47,624 nucleotides of DNA from Stenotrophomonas sp. PS02289 (lineage in GTDB: Bacteria; Pseudomonadota; Gammaproteobacteria; Xanthomonadales; Xanthomonadaceae), in contig NZ_JASCOZ010000014.1 in assembly GCF_029960115.1 (NCBI RefSeq), forward strand, positions 1 to 47,624. Reading direction: 5' to 3'. Below, piece after piece: positions 7,542-16,552 of this stretch. Every line of letters starts with the position of its first letter. The stretch's first letter is position 1. The position numbers and the translations under genes were made by a program. Below the pieces are notes generated by a model. That model saw only the letters and a program-made list of their open reading frames with translations, did not search any database and was not told where the DNA came from.

Positions 7542-8453
7542 ATGACCCCCGTTGCCCTGTATGCGCCCGATCCGGTCCGCGGCTGGCTGCCCTGGGCCTG
7601 GCTGACGCCGATCCTGATGATCCTGTTCAACGCGGTACCGGTGATCGCGCTGGACGGGTGGATGCAGTCGCAGCATTGGTCGACGCCGCGCGGCGATCCG
7701 ATCGGCCTCGCTGGCTTGCATGCGATGCTGTGGATCGGCTTCGCTCCGACGCTGGTGGCCGTGCTCGCCTGGGTACGCTTCGTCGAAAGGCGCTCGCTGG
7801 CGAGTATCGGGCTGACCGGTCCGGCACCGTTGAATACCTTCCTGCGCGGACTGGCCGTTGGATTCGGCACGATCGCGCTGGTCGTAGTCGCGATCTGGAT
7901 GGCTGGCGGCATGCAGGCGGCGGGCTTGGGGCAGGCCTGGCGGTCGCCCGTCAGTCTGCTGCACATCGGTCTGCTGCTATTGAGTTTCATGTTCCAGGCG
8001 AGCGTGGAGGAAGTCATCTTCCGCGGCTGGATGCTGTCAGCGGTGGCGCGCAAGACCAATGTCGCGGTGGCAGTGCTGCTGGTGTCGCTCGTTTTCTGCT
8101 TCCTGCATTTCAGTCCGCACCAGCCGCCCCGGGTCATGCTCGGCACGTTCCTGTTCTCGCTGTTCGCCTGCGTCTGGGCGCTGCGGACCGGCAATATCTG
8201 GGGCGTGATGGGCTGGCACGCGGGGTGGAACTGGTTGCTTGCGACCGGCTTCGAACTGCCCGTCACCGGCATCGATGCGCACCTGCCGGCGCTGCTGGTG
8301 GCGCTGCGCCCGCTAGGCCCCGACACCCTGACCGGAGGCGCGGAAGGGCCGGAAGGCAGTTACCTGTGTAGCGTCTTCTTCGTCGCCGCGATCGCGTGGA
8401 TCCAGTGGCGAAAGACGCGCGGAGCTCAGAACTTCTCGCCAGACAGCAAGTAA
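7542..8453 (+). CDS. CPBP family intramembrane metalloprotease (CAAX/Abi type)
   Basis: 303-residue polytopic membrane protein with about seven hydrophobic segments. The family's active-site motifs are all visible: EEVIFRGW at about residues 156-163 (the EExxxR motif), HFSP from H189, and HAGWN at about 226-230. These proteins are Rce1-like glutamate-dependent intramembrane proteases; bacterial members process peptides or act in bacteriocin immunity. The ATG at 7542 is preferred over an upstream in-frame GTG because GGAG lies eight bases before it and the extra N-terminus is not hydrophobic. It stands alone, behind a strong leader hairpin. Confidence 0.85.
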   Translation: MTPVALYAPDPVRGWLPWAWLTPILMILFNAVPVIALDGWMQSQHWSTPRGDPIGLAGLHAMLWIGFAPTLVAVLAWVRFVERRSLASIGLTGPAPLNTFLRGLAVGFGTIALVVVAIWMAGGMQAAGLGQAWRSPVSLLHIGLLLLSFMFQASVEEVIFRGWMLSAVARKTNVAVAVLLVSLVFCFLHFSPHQPPRVMLGTFLFSLFACVWALRTGNIWGVMGWHAGWNWLLATGFELPVTGIDAHLPALLVALRPLGPDTLTGGAEGPEGSYLCSVFFVAAIAWIQWRKTRGAQNFSPDSK

Positions 8454-8558
8454 CGCCACTGCCCGAGGCATTCGACCTGACCCCGGCTGCACTGCCCGAG
8501 GCGCAGCAACAGGGGATATACTCCGCCTCACTCAGGATCAAGTCAGGATGACAGCCCT

Positions 8559-9311
8559 ATGCGTTTAACTGCAGCCGCCAGTTCGCTTGTCGTTGTAATG
8601 ACCATGGCACCTACCGTCTCGGCCTCTGCGGTGGAGAATGAAGTCTTCGGCATGAAAATAGGGGAGCCTTTAGCACTGCCCTTATGCGAACTTTCCTTGC
8701 CTACTCCAGCAGCCCGGAGCAGTAGCAAGGGACCAGGGAGTAGGGCGTTCAACAAGCTGACGGCCCCACCGCCGGAGCCGTTGAAGCTCACCCCGCCGGC
8801 GACCGGGCTGTGCGTCGCCCCCGGCCCCACAAGCATGGCGGTGGGCAATACCGAGTTCGGACCAGGCGAGTACGGCTACCTGGTCTTCGCCACGGATGAG
8901 TATCCGGCATGGATCGCGCCCATCGGCATGTCGATCGGCGCGGGCGCAGGTGACGCTTTGTCGTTGGAAGGTGTGGGCGGCCTGGTGTTGCTTCGCGACG
9001 GGCGTGTGATCGCCTTGCGCTTCAACACCACCGGGTTCGAGGCGCAGTCGCGCGTGATGGAACTGCTCACGCGCAAGTTCGGCTCGCCCACTTCACAGAA
9101 GGCCGTGAGCTGGCACAACGATCTGGGCGGCAGCCGCGAATCGATCACCGCACAATGGCGCACGCGCGATTTCTTCGCGGATTATTCCTCGGTCGTGCAA
9201 CAGCAGGCGACGCGCGTGCAGGGGCTTTCGGGAGGAATCGGGTCGCTCAGCATTGGCAATGATCTGGGGCAGCGGGTTCTGCAACCTGTTAACAAGGAAG
9301 CGGAGTTCTAG
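8559..9311 (+). CDS. Exported protein of unknown function
   Basis: 250 residues with a Sec signal peptide (MRLT, hydrophobic core to about residue 20, cleavage near VSA-SA), so periplasmic. The mature part contains a Ser/Pro/Lys-rich stretch at about 45-80, then a mixed alpha/beta domain with the segment LLRDGRVIALRFNT and a tract (MELLTRKFGSP) resembling proteins that compare a substrate with a polynomial-like fold, but no family is recognised. An AGGA lies upstream of the ATG. It is a single gene ending just before the vapBC remnant on the other strand. Confidence 0.6.
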   Translation: MRLTAAASSLVVVMTMAPTVSASAVENEVFGMKIGEPLALPLCELSLPTPAARSSSKGPGSRAFNKLTAPPPEPLKLTPPATGLCVAPGPTSMAVGNTEFGPGEYGYLVFATDEYPAWIAPIGMSIGAGAGDALSLEGVGGLVLLRDGRVIALRFNTTGFEAQSRVMELLTRKFGSPTSQKAVSWHNDLGGSRESITAQWRTRDFFADYSSVVQQQATRVQGLSGGIGSLSIGNDLGQRVLQPVNKEAEF

Positions 9312-9520
9312 AGAACTGATGGCGCTTGGGGATTAGTCAAACGAATTCCGGCTGGCAGAGCAGATCGTGCAGATGACTGAGACTGCGTTCTAGGTGCCGG
9401 ATCGGCACCGGGGATGAGGAGATCCTTTGCGGAGTGTTGAGCCATCCACGCAATCAGCAACCCTGGCGCTGGTGCCTTGTTGAATTTGCTGATGATGTTG
9501 GCGTCGAGCAGATAGCGCAT
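9308..9520 (-). pseudogene. vapC: Truncated VapC-type PIN-domain toxin
   Basis: The first 37 residues (MRYLLDANIISKFN ... AKDLLIP) are a normal PIN start with the first catalytic aspartate in LLDAN. After residue 37 the sequence loses PIN character and stops at about 70 residues, whereas VapC toxins are about 130 residues with further conserved Glu and Asp residues. The toxin is therefore inactive as written. The ATG at 9520 overlaps the antitoxin TGA (TGATG), the usual vapBC coupling. The truncation meets a degenerate stretch that borders the exported-protein gene. Confidence 0.65.
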
Positions 9521-9702
9521 CAAAGGTCGACCTTGCGTCCTGCATCAAACGGACGGGGAATCTCTAACTCGGAGCCAATCAGTGGCGAGGTCAGGAGCGT
9601 CTTCAAGATGCTGCCCTTCTGCGGCGTCTCGCCACTAATGTTCTCTTTGAACACGCCCTGTAGGTGATCAGAGAGAGGGCTGCCCTCGTAAGTCTTGCTC
9701 AT
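9520..9702 (-). CDS. vapB: VapB-like antitoxin
   Basis: 60 residues. The C-terminal PRPFDAGRKVDL tail is the toxin-binding kind seen in short VapB antitoxins paired with PIN toxins. The N-terminal half should bind operator DNA, though I cannot assign its fold. The start ATG (9702) has GGTGAG six bases upstream, and a promoter-like TATACT with a small inverted repeat lies just before it, so the antitoxin still looks expressible. Its toxin is truncated, leaving an orphan antitoxin. Confidence 0.6.
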   Translation of the reverse strand: MSKTYEGSPLSDHLQGVFKENISGETPQKGSILKTLLTSPLIGSELEIPRPFDAGRKVDL

Positions 9703-9718
9703 ATCAGCTCACCAGCAT

Positions 9719-9733
9719 GTATCTGGAGTATAC
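9719..9733. promoter_or_regulatory. Promoter/operator of vapB
   Basis: On the minus strand TATACT (9732-9727) is a good -10 box, and GTAT-N7-ATAC (9719-9733) is an inverted repeat overlapping it, 17 bp upstream of the vapB ATG. VapB antitoxins usually autoregulate through such palindromes. The -35 is weak. Confidence 0.4.
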
Positions 9734-10271
9734 CCAGAATGCAGCGTGCCTTTAAAGCCTCAACTGCTAGGCGATGGAACACTTGGCCGTTCACTGTGCG
9801 TGCCGGGTAAACACTTGGTCACGGCCCTTTACCCGAGCCGAGCGGCGGGCGTGACGCATTTGACGCTGCGCTTCCTCGGCGGGCTGCTCGTTGATGAATA
9901 GCCGGTACCCTCAACCACCTGTGCCGGCGTAACGCCTGGAATCCAACGATCTTGCCGACTGAACATTCCACAGTAGGCCTTGGCAGAGCGGGCGCACGCA
10001 AAGCGGAACTCGTTGTAGGCGGGAGCGTCTCACGTGCTGATGGTTTCGCACCCGTATGTCACGGCACGGCTGATTGGGCGGGCTGCAACGGCTGAGTGAC
10101 CTCTCGTGAGTAGGTTGTCGTCAAGCTCCAGAGCCCGTGTTACATAGGGACAGCTGACGCCCGCTCTATGGCCTGCTCGTTCGCGCCACACTTGACCTTC
10201 AACCGGAATCTCCAACGCTCAGACATGAAAGCGGCAACCTCCCAGACCTGCAGCTTGCGTATAAGATGCTT
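9734..10271. other. Gene-poor degenerate stretch
   Basis: About 540 bp between the vapB promoter and the nuclease gene. Open frames on both strands are short, lack ribosome-binding sites and have no recognisable product. It reads like decayed sequence of an accessory island; nothing specific could be supported. Confidence 0.5.
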
Positions 10272-11222
10272 TTAGGCACCCTCAAGGCTGAGTAGCGGCG
10301 ACTCAACTGGGTCAACACCATTCCTTCTTAGAATTCCATTGAGTTCAACGAGTATTTCGGCGCGCTGGCGATCCAGCCGTTCGCCAATACTGAGATCCGA
10401 AAGGATGATCCAGCCGCCGCCAGCATCATAGATATCATTCCGTGCCAGGCATCCGGTTACGTCATCACGCAGGACCCTAACCAGTTCTTGGAGGCGAGCC
10501 ACGCTATTTCTATCCTGCCCCTCACGCATCCCGATTGGGGGAGCACAACTGAGGACCAGTTGCTTTTGTGCGTCTCGCAATAGCCCAGTTGCAAGAAGGC
10601 CATGCATGGACTCGATAGCTGCCACCACACCACCGATCTGATTCTCCGACCGAAATGGCGTCTTCATAAATACACGATCAAAACCATGACGCAGAACGGC
10701 CGCCACATTCATGTCCACATTGTACATGTTGTTCTGCGCAAGGATCCGAGGATAGCACGTAGCAGCAACACCAAGATGTCTATTGAGCTTCTCCTGGTAC
10801 CACTCCCAGAACCAGATGGAAACTTCGCACTCACCTTGCGCCACTCGCATAACGTTAAGCTCGTCAATTTGATTCTGAAACGTCACATCCTGCGATGCAG
10901 TTGTGGCCATGACCAGGTGTCCCAGCGGAACTTTGATCTTCTTGATCGCTCCTAGGCAACTCTTCACATCCTCGAGATTGACAAGGCCGCCGGCCAGCAC
11001 AGTGCCATCAGATGAAGCCTGAGAGCGTCTCTTGCACTGCACGCCCGTGCGGAGCCTAGGATGGACCCTGTAATCCCAGCCGACAACGTCAATGCCATTC
11101 TGCGCCTGACCGGGCCGGCCGACGGTTACAGCATAGATATCCGACCACTCTGCTTCGCACAGCAACCGCGTAAGACGCTCAAAGTCCTGCCAATTGGAAG
11201 GCGGGAAGAAATCCATATTCAT
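10272..11222 (-). CDS. PD-(D/E)XK (Mrr-like) restriction-type nuclease linked to Gabija
   Basis: 316 residues. The N-terminal 70 residues carry a plausible PD-(D/E)XK active site of the Mrr kind: an early acidic residue in DFERLTRLL (E15), the GRPGQAQNGIDV loop with D45, and the QxK triplet in GVQCKRR (Q62, K64). The remaining 240 residues have no domain I can name and could be a sensor or target-binding part. AGGAG lies ten bases before the first ATG. It follows gajB on the same strand after 222 bp with no other gene, so it may be an added effector of the same defence locus. DNA cleavage is family inference. Confidence 0.65.
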   Translation of the reverse strand: MNMDFFPPSNWQDFERLTRLLCEAEWSDIYAVTVGRPGQAQNGIDVVGWDYRVHPRLRTGVQCKRRSQASSDGTVLAGGLVNLEDVKSCLGAIKKIKVPLGHLVMATTASQDVTFQNQIDELNVMRVAQGECEVSIWFWEWYQEKLNRHLGVAATCYPRILAQNNMYNVDMNVAAVLRHGFDRVFMKTPFRSENQIGGVVAAIESMHGLLATGLLRDAQKQLVLSCAPPIGMREGQDRNSVARLQELVRVLRDDVTGCLARNDIYDAGGGWIILSDLSIGERLDRQRAEILVELNGILRRNGVDPVESPLLSLEGA

Positions 11223-11444
11223 CTCAAGCGGCTCCTGTCATAACTATCCACATGATATCGCTGATCGCATGACTCAAACCAGCATCAACTTTATTCGAAT
11301 GAAAGTTGAGTGCTTGCACCGCTCATCGATCAAAACTACTTACGGGACCACTTCAGCACACAGTAATAGGCGCGGAAGCCTTGGGATGTGGCTAGCCCCA
11401 AATCTCCGCACGGGCATCGAGCGGAGCCAATGTTCGTACTGAAG

Positions 11445-13292
11445 CTAGCTGAGGCTTTCGATGAACCTGGATGGATATTGCCTGCGAGCATCGCCCCACG
11501 GCATGATGCGAGAAAGAGGGTAGGACATGTATATCAATCGCTTAGAGCGGGTAACAGCAACAAACGCATTTCGTGACTCTTCCTGCAGTTGACTCTGCGT
11601 CTTGGCCCTCCAATCTGGAAAAGTTCCCTCAGCCATTCCAGCAACAAACACGACATCAAACTCAAGCCCCTTAGCCGCATGTACTGTGAGGAGAGCAACA
11701 CCTTCCCGGGCAGACTTCTGTGTCACACCTAGTGCCTTGCTACTCAAAAAGGCGCTAAGAGACGCAGAGCCGCCGGCAGACCTCAGGTACTGATCCCATT
11801 CTTCGCGGAACACAGCTACGTCTTCGTAGACGGCAAGTCTGTCCTCTTCACTCATCGCATCAGCGTAAGCCTCCAACTCCGCGAAACCGGGCATTAGATC
11901 GAGGCGGGAAGTGATCTTGATGATGCCTTCCAACGCCCTCACAATAGCTACCGAACGATCGCCAGTCGTTGAAGCGGACAGGGAGCGCACGTAACTCAGA
12001 CCGTCAACATCAACAGCGCTGAGCTGCGACACGCCCCATCGCTTCGCGAGGCTTGCGGCATGGAGTCGATCACGCGGGTTTGCCAACAGACGAAGTGCCA
12101 ATTGGAAATCTTCGACAAGATCCGATTCGTTCTCATGATTGGCTGAAAGCCTCTTGTAATACGGGATACTTCGCTGCTTCAACTCACCCTCAACTTTTAG
12201 CAGTGCAAAGCGCGTTCGCCCCAAAACAGCACACTTTGATGGAGTTATGGCACCTTCAACGTCCCGATCTCCCACAAGGAAAAGTCGCTCAAGCTCCTCG
12301 CAAATCAACCTTGCCTCATTAATTTCGTCCCGACCAACCAGCACTTCGGCTCGTCCAGCAATCGGCAGCTGCATTGCTACCATGTAGTTGCTGTCCAGTT
12401 TCTGTGCCAAGCGAACAACTGCCTGAGATGACCGATAGTTTGCCGTCAACTCAACCCGCTTCGGCGAGAACTCCTCGCCGAATCGATGCATGTACTCAGG
12501 ACCTGAGGTATTGAAACCGTAAATCGATTGCCGAGGGTCGCCCACCATCATTAGATTTCTGAACCCGCCTGAGCACAGGGCAGAGATTACGGCATACTGC
12601 GCCTCGTTCATGTCCTGCGCTTCATCTATGCAAACATACTGGTAAAGACGCCGGTACAGGTTGCCCAGGCTCGGATTCTCAATAATCACCCTGTAAGTTA
12701 GAAGCAGAAGATCATCGAAGTCATAGGCATTACTGGCACGCATACCCGCCTCGTAAGCATCGAACACTCGGCGAGCCATTTCATCCTCGATTACCGCGCA
12801 GGTGATCGGGTGAGATTTAATGTATGAGATCCAGTTTAGCCAATCATCAACCTTTCCAGCTCTAGACTTGCTGTCACCTTCTGAATCGAGTTCAGCCACA
12901 AGCAACGGATCTTCTTCGATTCCGCGCAGCAGCACGTCGCGCCGATCCTTGATTTGCTCAAAGATGTTTGGCGTCCCCTCAATTCCAACAAATTTTCCGC
13001 GCTCAATCAGAACCTCAAGGCAGAAACCGTGCAGTGTCCCAATGAATGCGCGGTCGCGAAGCACACCTAGATCCTGCAGCCGTTCCCTCATCTCATCAGC
13101 CGCCTTGTTGGTGAAGGTCAGTGCGAGCACACGAAAATGACCGGGTACTCCAGTGAGAAGGCTCCTAATACGCTCGGTAAGGACTCGTGTCTTTCCAGAT
13201 CCGGGGCCAGCAACAACCAGCAAAGGACCATCAACATGATCAACGATGATGCGCTGCTCGGAAGATAGCGTTGCTGCGATCGAACTATTCAT
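11445..13292 (-). CDS. gajB: GajB-like UvrD/Rep superfamily 1 helicase of a Gabija-type system
   Basis: 615 residues with the full SF1A helicase motif set: Walker A AGPGSGKT (28-35), TFTNKAADEM (motif Ia), DEAQD (223-227, Walker B), GDPRQSIYGF (motif III, 251-260), NYRSS (motif IV), VHAAKGLEFDVVFV (motif V) and an ARG-containing FVAVTRSK (motif VI). Its start overlaps the gajA stop by 4 bp (ATGA), the hallmark gene pair of Gabija, where GajB senses nucleotide depletion or DNA ends and activates the GajA nuclease. GajB proteins are usually about 500 residues, so this one is somewhat long. It could alternatively be named a class 2 OLD-associated helicase, which is the same arrangement. Confidence 0.85.
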   Translation of the reverse strand: MNSSIAATLSSEQRIIVDHVDGPLLVVAGPGSGKTRVLTERIRSLLTGVPGHFRVLALTFTNKAADEMRERLQDLGVLRDRAFIGTLHGFCLEVLIERGKFVGIEGTPNIFEQIKDRRDVLLRGIEEDPLLVAELDSEGDSKSRAGKVDDWLNWISYIKSHPITCAVIEDEMARRVFDAYEAGMRASNAYDFDDLLLLTYRVIIENPSLGNLYRRLYQYVCIDEAQDMNEAQYAVISALCSGGFRNLMMVGDPRQSIYGFNTSGPEYMHRFGEEFSPKRVELTANYRSSQAVVRLAQKLDSNYMVAMQLPIAGRAEVLVGRDEINEARLICEELERLFLVGDRDVEGAITPSKCAVLGRTRFALLKVEGELKQRSIPYYKRLSANHENESDLVEDFQLALRLLANPRDRLHAASLAKRWGVSQLSAVDVDGLSYVRSLSASTTGDRSVAIVRALEGIIKITSRLDLMPGFAELEAYADAMSEEDRLAVYEDVAVFREEWDQYLRSAGGSASLSAFLSSKALGVTQKSAREGVALLTVHAAKGLEFDVVFVAGMAEGTFPDWRAKTQSQLQEESRNAFVAVTRSKRLIYMSYPLSRIMPWGDARRQYPSRFIESLS

Positions 13293-15136
13293 GCCTTCTC
13301 CAATCCTTCAGAAACACTGACAAGTGCAAAGAACTTTGCAATAGTTGAGGGGAACCGTTTGGCAGGATCGGGAAGGGCGATGATCGTCGTTGCTAGGTGC
13401 TTCGATACGCTGGTCTTTGCAGCAGATATTGCATCTAGCGCGGCCCGCTCGCGCCCGCCCGCTGAAAGGTAATCTCGCACAACATTCCCTCGCTTCTTTT
13501 GGCCATTGAGGTCTTTGATGAAGCCATCCAAGTAACCCGGGGTGCCGCTCATGGAATCTAAAGCCACCTCGATCTCCTTGACATATCCTTCAGCGATAAG
13601 CGCAGATTCGAAATTTTGGCCCGCCGGGTGTACAACAACGCGAGGATTCATATCAGACCCCGGCTCTCCAACTTTTTTAAGTGCAGCATCAAGCTCTTTT
13701 ACGGGCTGCGATTCGCCATCGGCAAAAATATACCAGGGAATCCCCAGCGTCTTGGCCAAATAGAGAAACGGGAAGTAGTTGGTTCCATTTGCACGGACAA
13801 AGCAGAATCCAAGTTCGTGAATACTCGCGCCCCAGTACTCCTGAGCCCACAGGGGCAGCGCCTGCTCCTCGGTTTGACCTTCAAAGAGGACCAAGGCCCG
13901 CGCGAAGAGAATATCTCCACGAGTATCAATGACCGTTTCCTGAAGCTGCCGAACATCGTTAGGATCCTTCAAGCCACTTACATCGACCTTGCTAACTACT
14001 GTAGCACCAGCTTTCTTGATGAATAGACGCAGCTCATCCAGTTGTGCCTGGCCTGCCAAGTAGGGCGAGTGTGTACTCACGACTCGCTGACCAGGAATCT
14101 TCTTGATGTGGCCAAACAAAGACCGCTGCGCCTGAGGGTGAAGGTGCGATTCTGGCTCTTCGAGCGCAAGGATTGAATGGAAGCGATCACCGCTCATCGT
14201 GGCATTTCGATGACGCCAGGACGCAAATGCACGAAACACCAACAACGACGCCAAACTGCGCGTACCCATCCCATGCCTTGCAAGAGGGAACGACTGCGCA
14301 CCTTCTATGCCGAACGAGACATCAACCCCTTTTGAGAGATCGCGGAGCTTTCGCGCTACAGGCGATATTTCAACACCACCGCTATCGGCAGACACCACGC
14401 TTTGGAGTCCGGAGAGGTTTTCCTTGAGATGACGGAGGATCTCACTTTTATCAACGATAGCCTGATTAATATCAGACAGTGTCTGCTCCATCGCCGCAAT
14501 ATCCGCGGGGTCAAGGCCGAGGTCCTCAGTAAGTCGCCGCCAGAATGAACCCTGGCGCTTCAAGTCTTCGCTTAGATCGCGCTTAGCATCTATATAGTGG
14601 AGCGCGATTGGCTCTATTTGACCGGAGGCTATAGAGCGATCATTGACTGGAGTTCCAAGCCAACCATCGAATGTTCGCCACTCTTTGAGGAACTTGCGCT
14701 CCATAACATACTCTCCACGCACGGCGCTCCAGGCTAGCGTCGTGCGGATCGGAGTAAATTCATGGAAGTCTTTATCATCCGTAGCGATTCCATGGGTGCC
14801 CCACAGGCTCGTCCAGAAGCTTCCCGCTGGATAAGTGGAAAGCACCCTCCCATCGTCATCGACTGGTCGTATCAAGATATCGATAGTGATCAGGCGCGTC
14901 TTGGGCGCAGCAGCTTCTGCTGGCTCGAGTCGCACATCATCCGCACCTAAGGCCTTCCGGCCGACGCCAATTGCGGCGAACATGGCATCTAGAAAGCTTG
15001 TCTTCCCTGCATTATTGGCACCAATGAGTACAGTGAGGTCACTGAGCTCGACCTCGATGTTGGCAAGCGACCTGAAATTGCTCACCCGCACTGCCGTCAC
15101 CGCAATCCCGCTATCCTTGCCGTAAGTTGTCATCAT
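13289..15136 (-). CDS. gajA: GajA-like OLD-family ATPase/TOPRIM endonuclease of a Gabija-type system
   Basis: 615 residues. The N-terminal ABC-type ATPase has Walker A GANNAGKTS (39-47), a signature-like GMGTRSLASLL (289-299), Walker B ILALEEPESHLHP (322-334) and the switch segment STHSPYL (354-360). The C-terminal TOPRIM domain shows the acidic FEGQTEEQ (418-425) and the metal-binding FADGES (471-476). This order defines OLD-family nucleases; pairing with a UvrD-like helicase in a 4-bp overlap defines Gabija. GajA cuts or nicks phage DNA once nucleotide pools fall. Its length is close to that of characterised GajA (about 580). First gene of the locus; ATG at 15136 with GGAA upstream. Confidence 0.87.
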   Translation of the reverse strand: MMTTYGKDSGIAVTAVRVSNFRSLANIEVELSDLTVLIGANNAGKTSFLDAMFAAIGVGRKALGADDVRLEPAEAAAPKTRLITIDILIRPVDDDGRVLSTYPAGSFWTSLWGTHGIATDDKDFHEFTPIRTTLAWSAVRGEYVMERKFLKEWRTFDGWLGTPVNDRSIASGQIEPIALHYIDAKRDLSEDLKRQGSFWRRLTEDLGLDPADIAAMEQTLSDINQAIVDKSEILRHLKENLSGLQSVVSADSGGVEISPVARKLRDLSKGVDVSFGIEGAQSFPLARHGMGTRSLASLLVFRAFASWRHRNATMSGDRFHSILALEEPESHLHPQAQRSLFGHIKKIPGQRVVSTHSPYLAGQAQLDELRLFIKKAGATVVSKVDVSGLKDPNDVRQLQETVIDTRGDILFARALVLFEGQTEEQALPLWAQEYWGASIHELGFCFVRANGTNYFPFLYLAKTLGIPWYIFADGESQPVKELDAALKKVGEPGSDMNPRVVVHPAGQNFESALIAEGYVKEIEVALDSMSGTPGYLDGFIKDLNGQKKRGNVVRDYLSAGGRERAALDAISAAKTSVSKHLATTIIALPDPAKRFPSTIAKFFALVSVSEGLEKA

Positions 15137-15928
15137 TCATTTCCAGAGTAGTACCGTCAGAGCAAGTGTTGTATATCAAGCCACATAACTCACTCGCGCA
15201 TGCTCTTAGTGGCCACCCAATCCAGCCCCAAGTCCCGTGTATTAATGTAGCGCGTTCTGATACACAAGGCTCGCACTCACCGAGAAGTCTTGGCATTCAG
15301 TCACACGGGCCATAAGACTAGACCGAAGCTGATCTAGGCTGGACGGTGGCCTTGCGCGACAATCTTGCGCTGCCTGGAATTGAATCCATCAAGGGAAGAG
15401 TAGGGGAGAGGGCTTCGCTACCAGATCCTCCACATCGGCTATCCCAGAAGAATCCCTCCGATGGGCGCAAAGCGGCCGCCACTTCCGCCCCAACCGATGG
15501 TCAGAACCGGGACTTTGTATACCTTGATGGCTATCGCTTCGCGAGCCATTTCTCCTTGCAATCAGTCAGGCAGCCGCACCTGGACTTACTCGCTGATTTG
15601 GCGGCCAGGTTTCGTCGAGCTCCGGGTTGCGGCGGATCAGCAGTTGGCAATAGTGGTTCATGGCTCGATTGTTTCTTTGGGAGATGGAACTGGGTCGTCA
15701 GAATTCTTCGCGGCGCTCGGTCAGATGCCTTGGAGTTCAAGTTAGAGGTGTACCGACAAACGGCCGGCGGCTACTGGAATGCATCCGTGCGGCTCGTTCG
15801 GCGAGCGGCGGCGTCTCAGGGTCCGCCAAGACAACGACAGACCGGAGACGTCCCAGGTGTCAATAACGGCCCAACCAAACATTTCGCATAATATATATTA
15901 TGTTCCCGCCAGGATGCCAGCCCAAGCC
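15137..15928. other. Stretch without a confident gene; degenerate frame
   Basis: About 790 bp upstream of gajA. A 181-codon plus-strand frame (15346-15891, TTG/GTG-type start, no ribosome-binding site) and a partly overlapping frame at 15461-15745 alternate in protein-like character: EFFAALGQMPW in one frame is followed by LEVYRQTAGGYWNAS in the other across position 15740. This suggests one decayed, frameshifted gene of unknown function. It also holds the gajA promoter region, where I could not pick convincing -35/-10 boxes. Confidence 0.35.
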
Positions 15929-16363
15929 CTACAACCCAGACCGCTCCCGGCACCGCTGCCAGCCACCTTCTTTGGCTGACACCTGCTCCCAGCCGTTACC
16001 CAGCTTCCGCATGGCCTGTCCACCAACGCACGCCACGCCTGTTCGCCTGGCTTCTGGACTGCCCAGCGCCGGCAGTCGAACCGCGTCATCAGATGGACCC
16101 GGCCTACCAGTGCGCCGCGCTTCTGCCTGTAGTGTGTCGGCCTCAACGCGGTCGCAGAACCGCTTAAAGCCTGGCTGCAGATGCTTCGGCCACCGGTACT
16201 GCTCACAGTTGAACGGCGTCGTACTTTTGGCCATCGAGTTGTGGACTGGTCTCGGCGCGGCCGGAATTGGCTTCGCCTTTGGCCCCTTGGCTGTGTGGAT
16301 CTGCGCGCCGACCGGCGTGCTGACGAGTAACGCGAAGCGCAACAGACTTTTGCGGATATCCAT
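15929..16363 (-). CDS. Small exported protein of unknown function
   Basis: 144 residues; MDIRKSLLRFALLVSTPVGAQ is a Sec signal peptide cleaved near residue 21. The mature protein is basic, with a proline-rich start and several Cys residues (NCEQYRW, RFCDRV, VACVGG, WQRCRE) that could pair in the periplasm. The ATG at 16363 is preferred over an upstream frame start because a GGGGGGTGG run precedes it and the signal peptide begins there. An 18-bp motif (GTGACRCGTCACGGAAAT) lies 53 bp upstream and recurs before the CHAD gene. Confidence 0.5.
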   Translation of the reverse strand: MDIRKSLLRFALLVSTPVGAQIHTAKGPKAKPIPAAPRPVHNSMAKSTTPFNCEQYRWPKHLQPGFKRFCDRVEADTLQAEARRTGRPGPSDDAVRLPALGSPEARRTGVACVGGQAMRKLGNGWEQVSAKEGGWQRCRERSGL

Positions 16364-16415
16364 GTCCACCCCCCTGGTGCCTGGATCATAGCGGCAACCC
16401 TCTGTACCCACCGGC

Positions 16416-16433
16416 GTGACACGTCACGGAAAT
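16416..16433. promoter_or_regulatory. Palindrome-containing 18-bp motif, copy 1
   Basis: GTGACACGTCACGGAAAT; contains the palindrome GTGAC-AC-GTCAC. It is 53 bp upstream of the start of the small exported protein, read in the same relative orientation as copy 2, with one mismatch in 18. Candidate operator of an unidentified regulator. Confidence 0.4.
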
Positions 16434-16529
16434 ACGCCATCCGCCACCGCGTGGCCGTTTCAAACTTTGAAATCTGCAGCACTGAGCCCCTGCGGATCGC
16501 TCAGATTTCAAGGAGTTGGGTGGCGGAGC

Positions 16530-16552
16530 AGCCGGGCAGAGCCCGGCTCTAC
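16530..16552 (-). repeat. SMAG (GTAG) palindrome supplying a stop codon
   Basis: On the minus strand GTAG (16552-16549) is followed by stem AGCCGGGC, loop TCT and GCCCGGCT. This is a second sequence class of the same element family. The TAG of its GTAG head is the stop codon of the CHAD gene (16549-16551). Confidence 0.85.

Noticed and set aside
10272..15136. Restriction-modification system
   Set aside because: No methyltransferase gene is present; the OLD/TOPRIM plus UvrD-like pair fits Gabija better.
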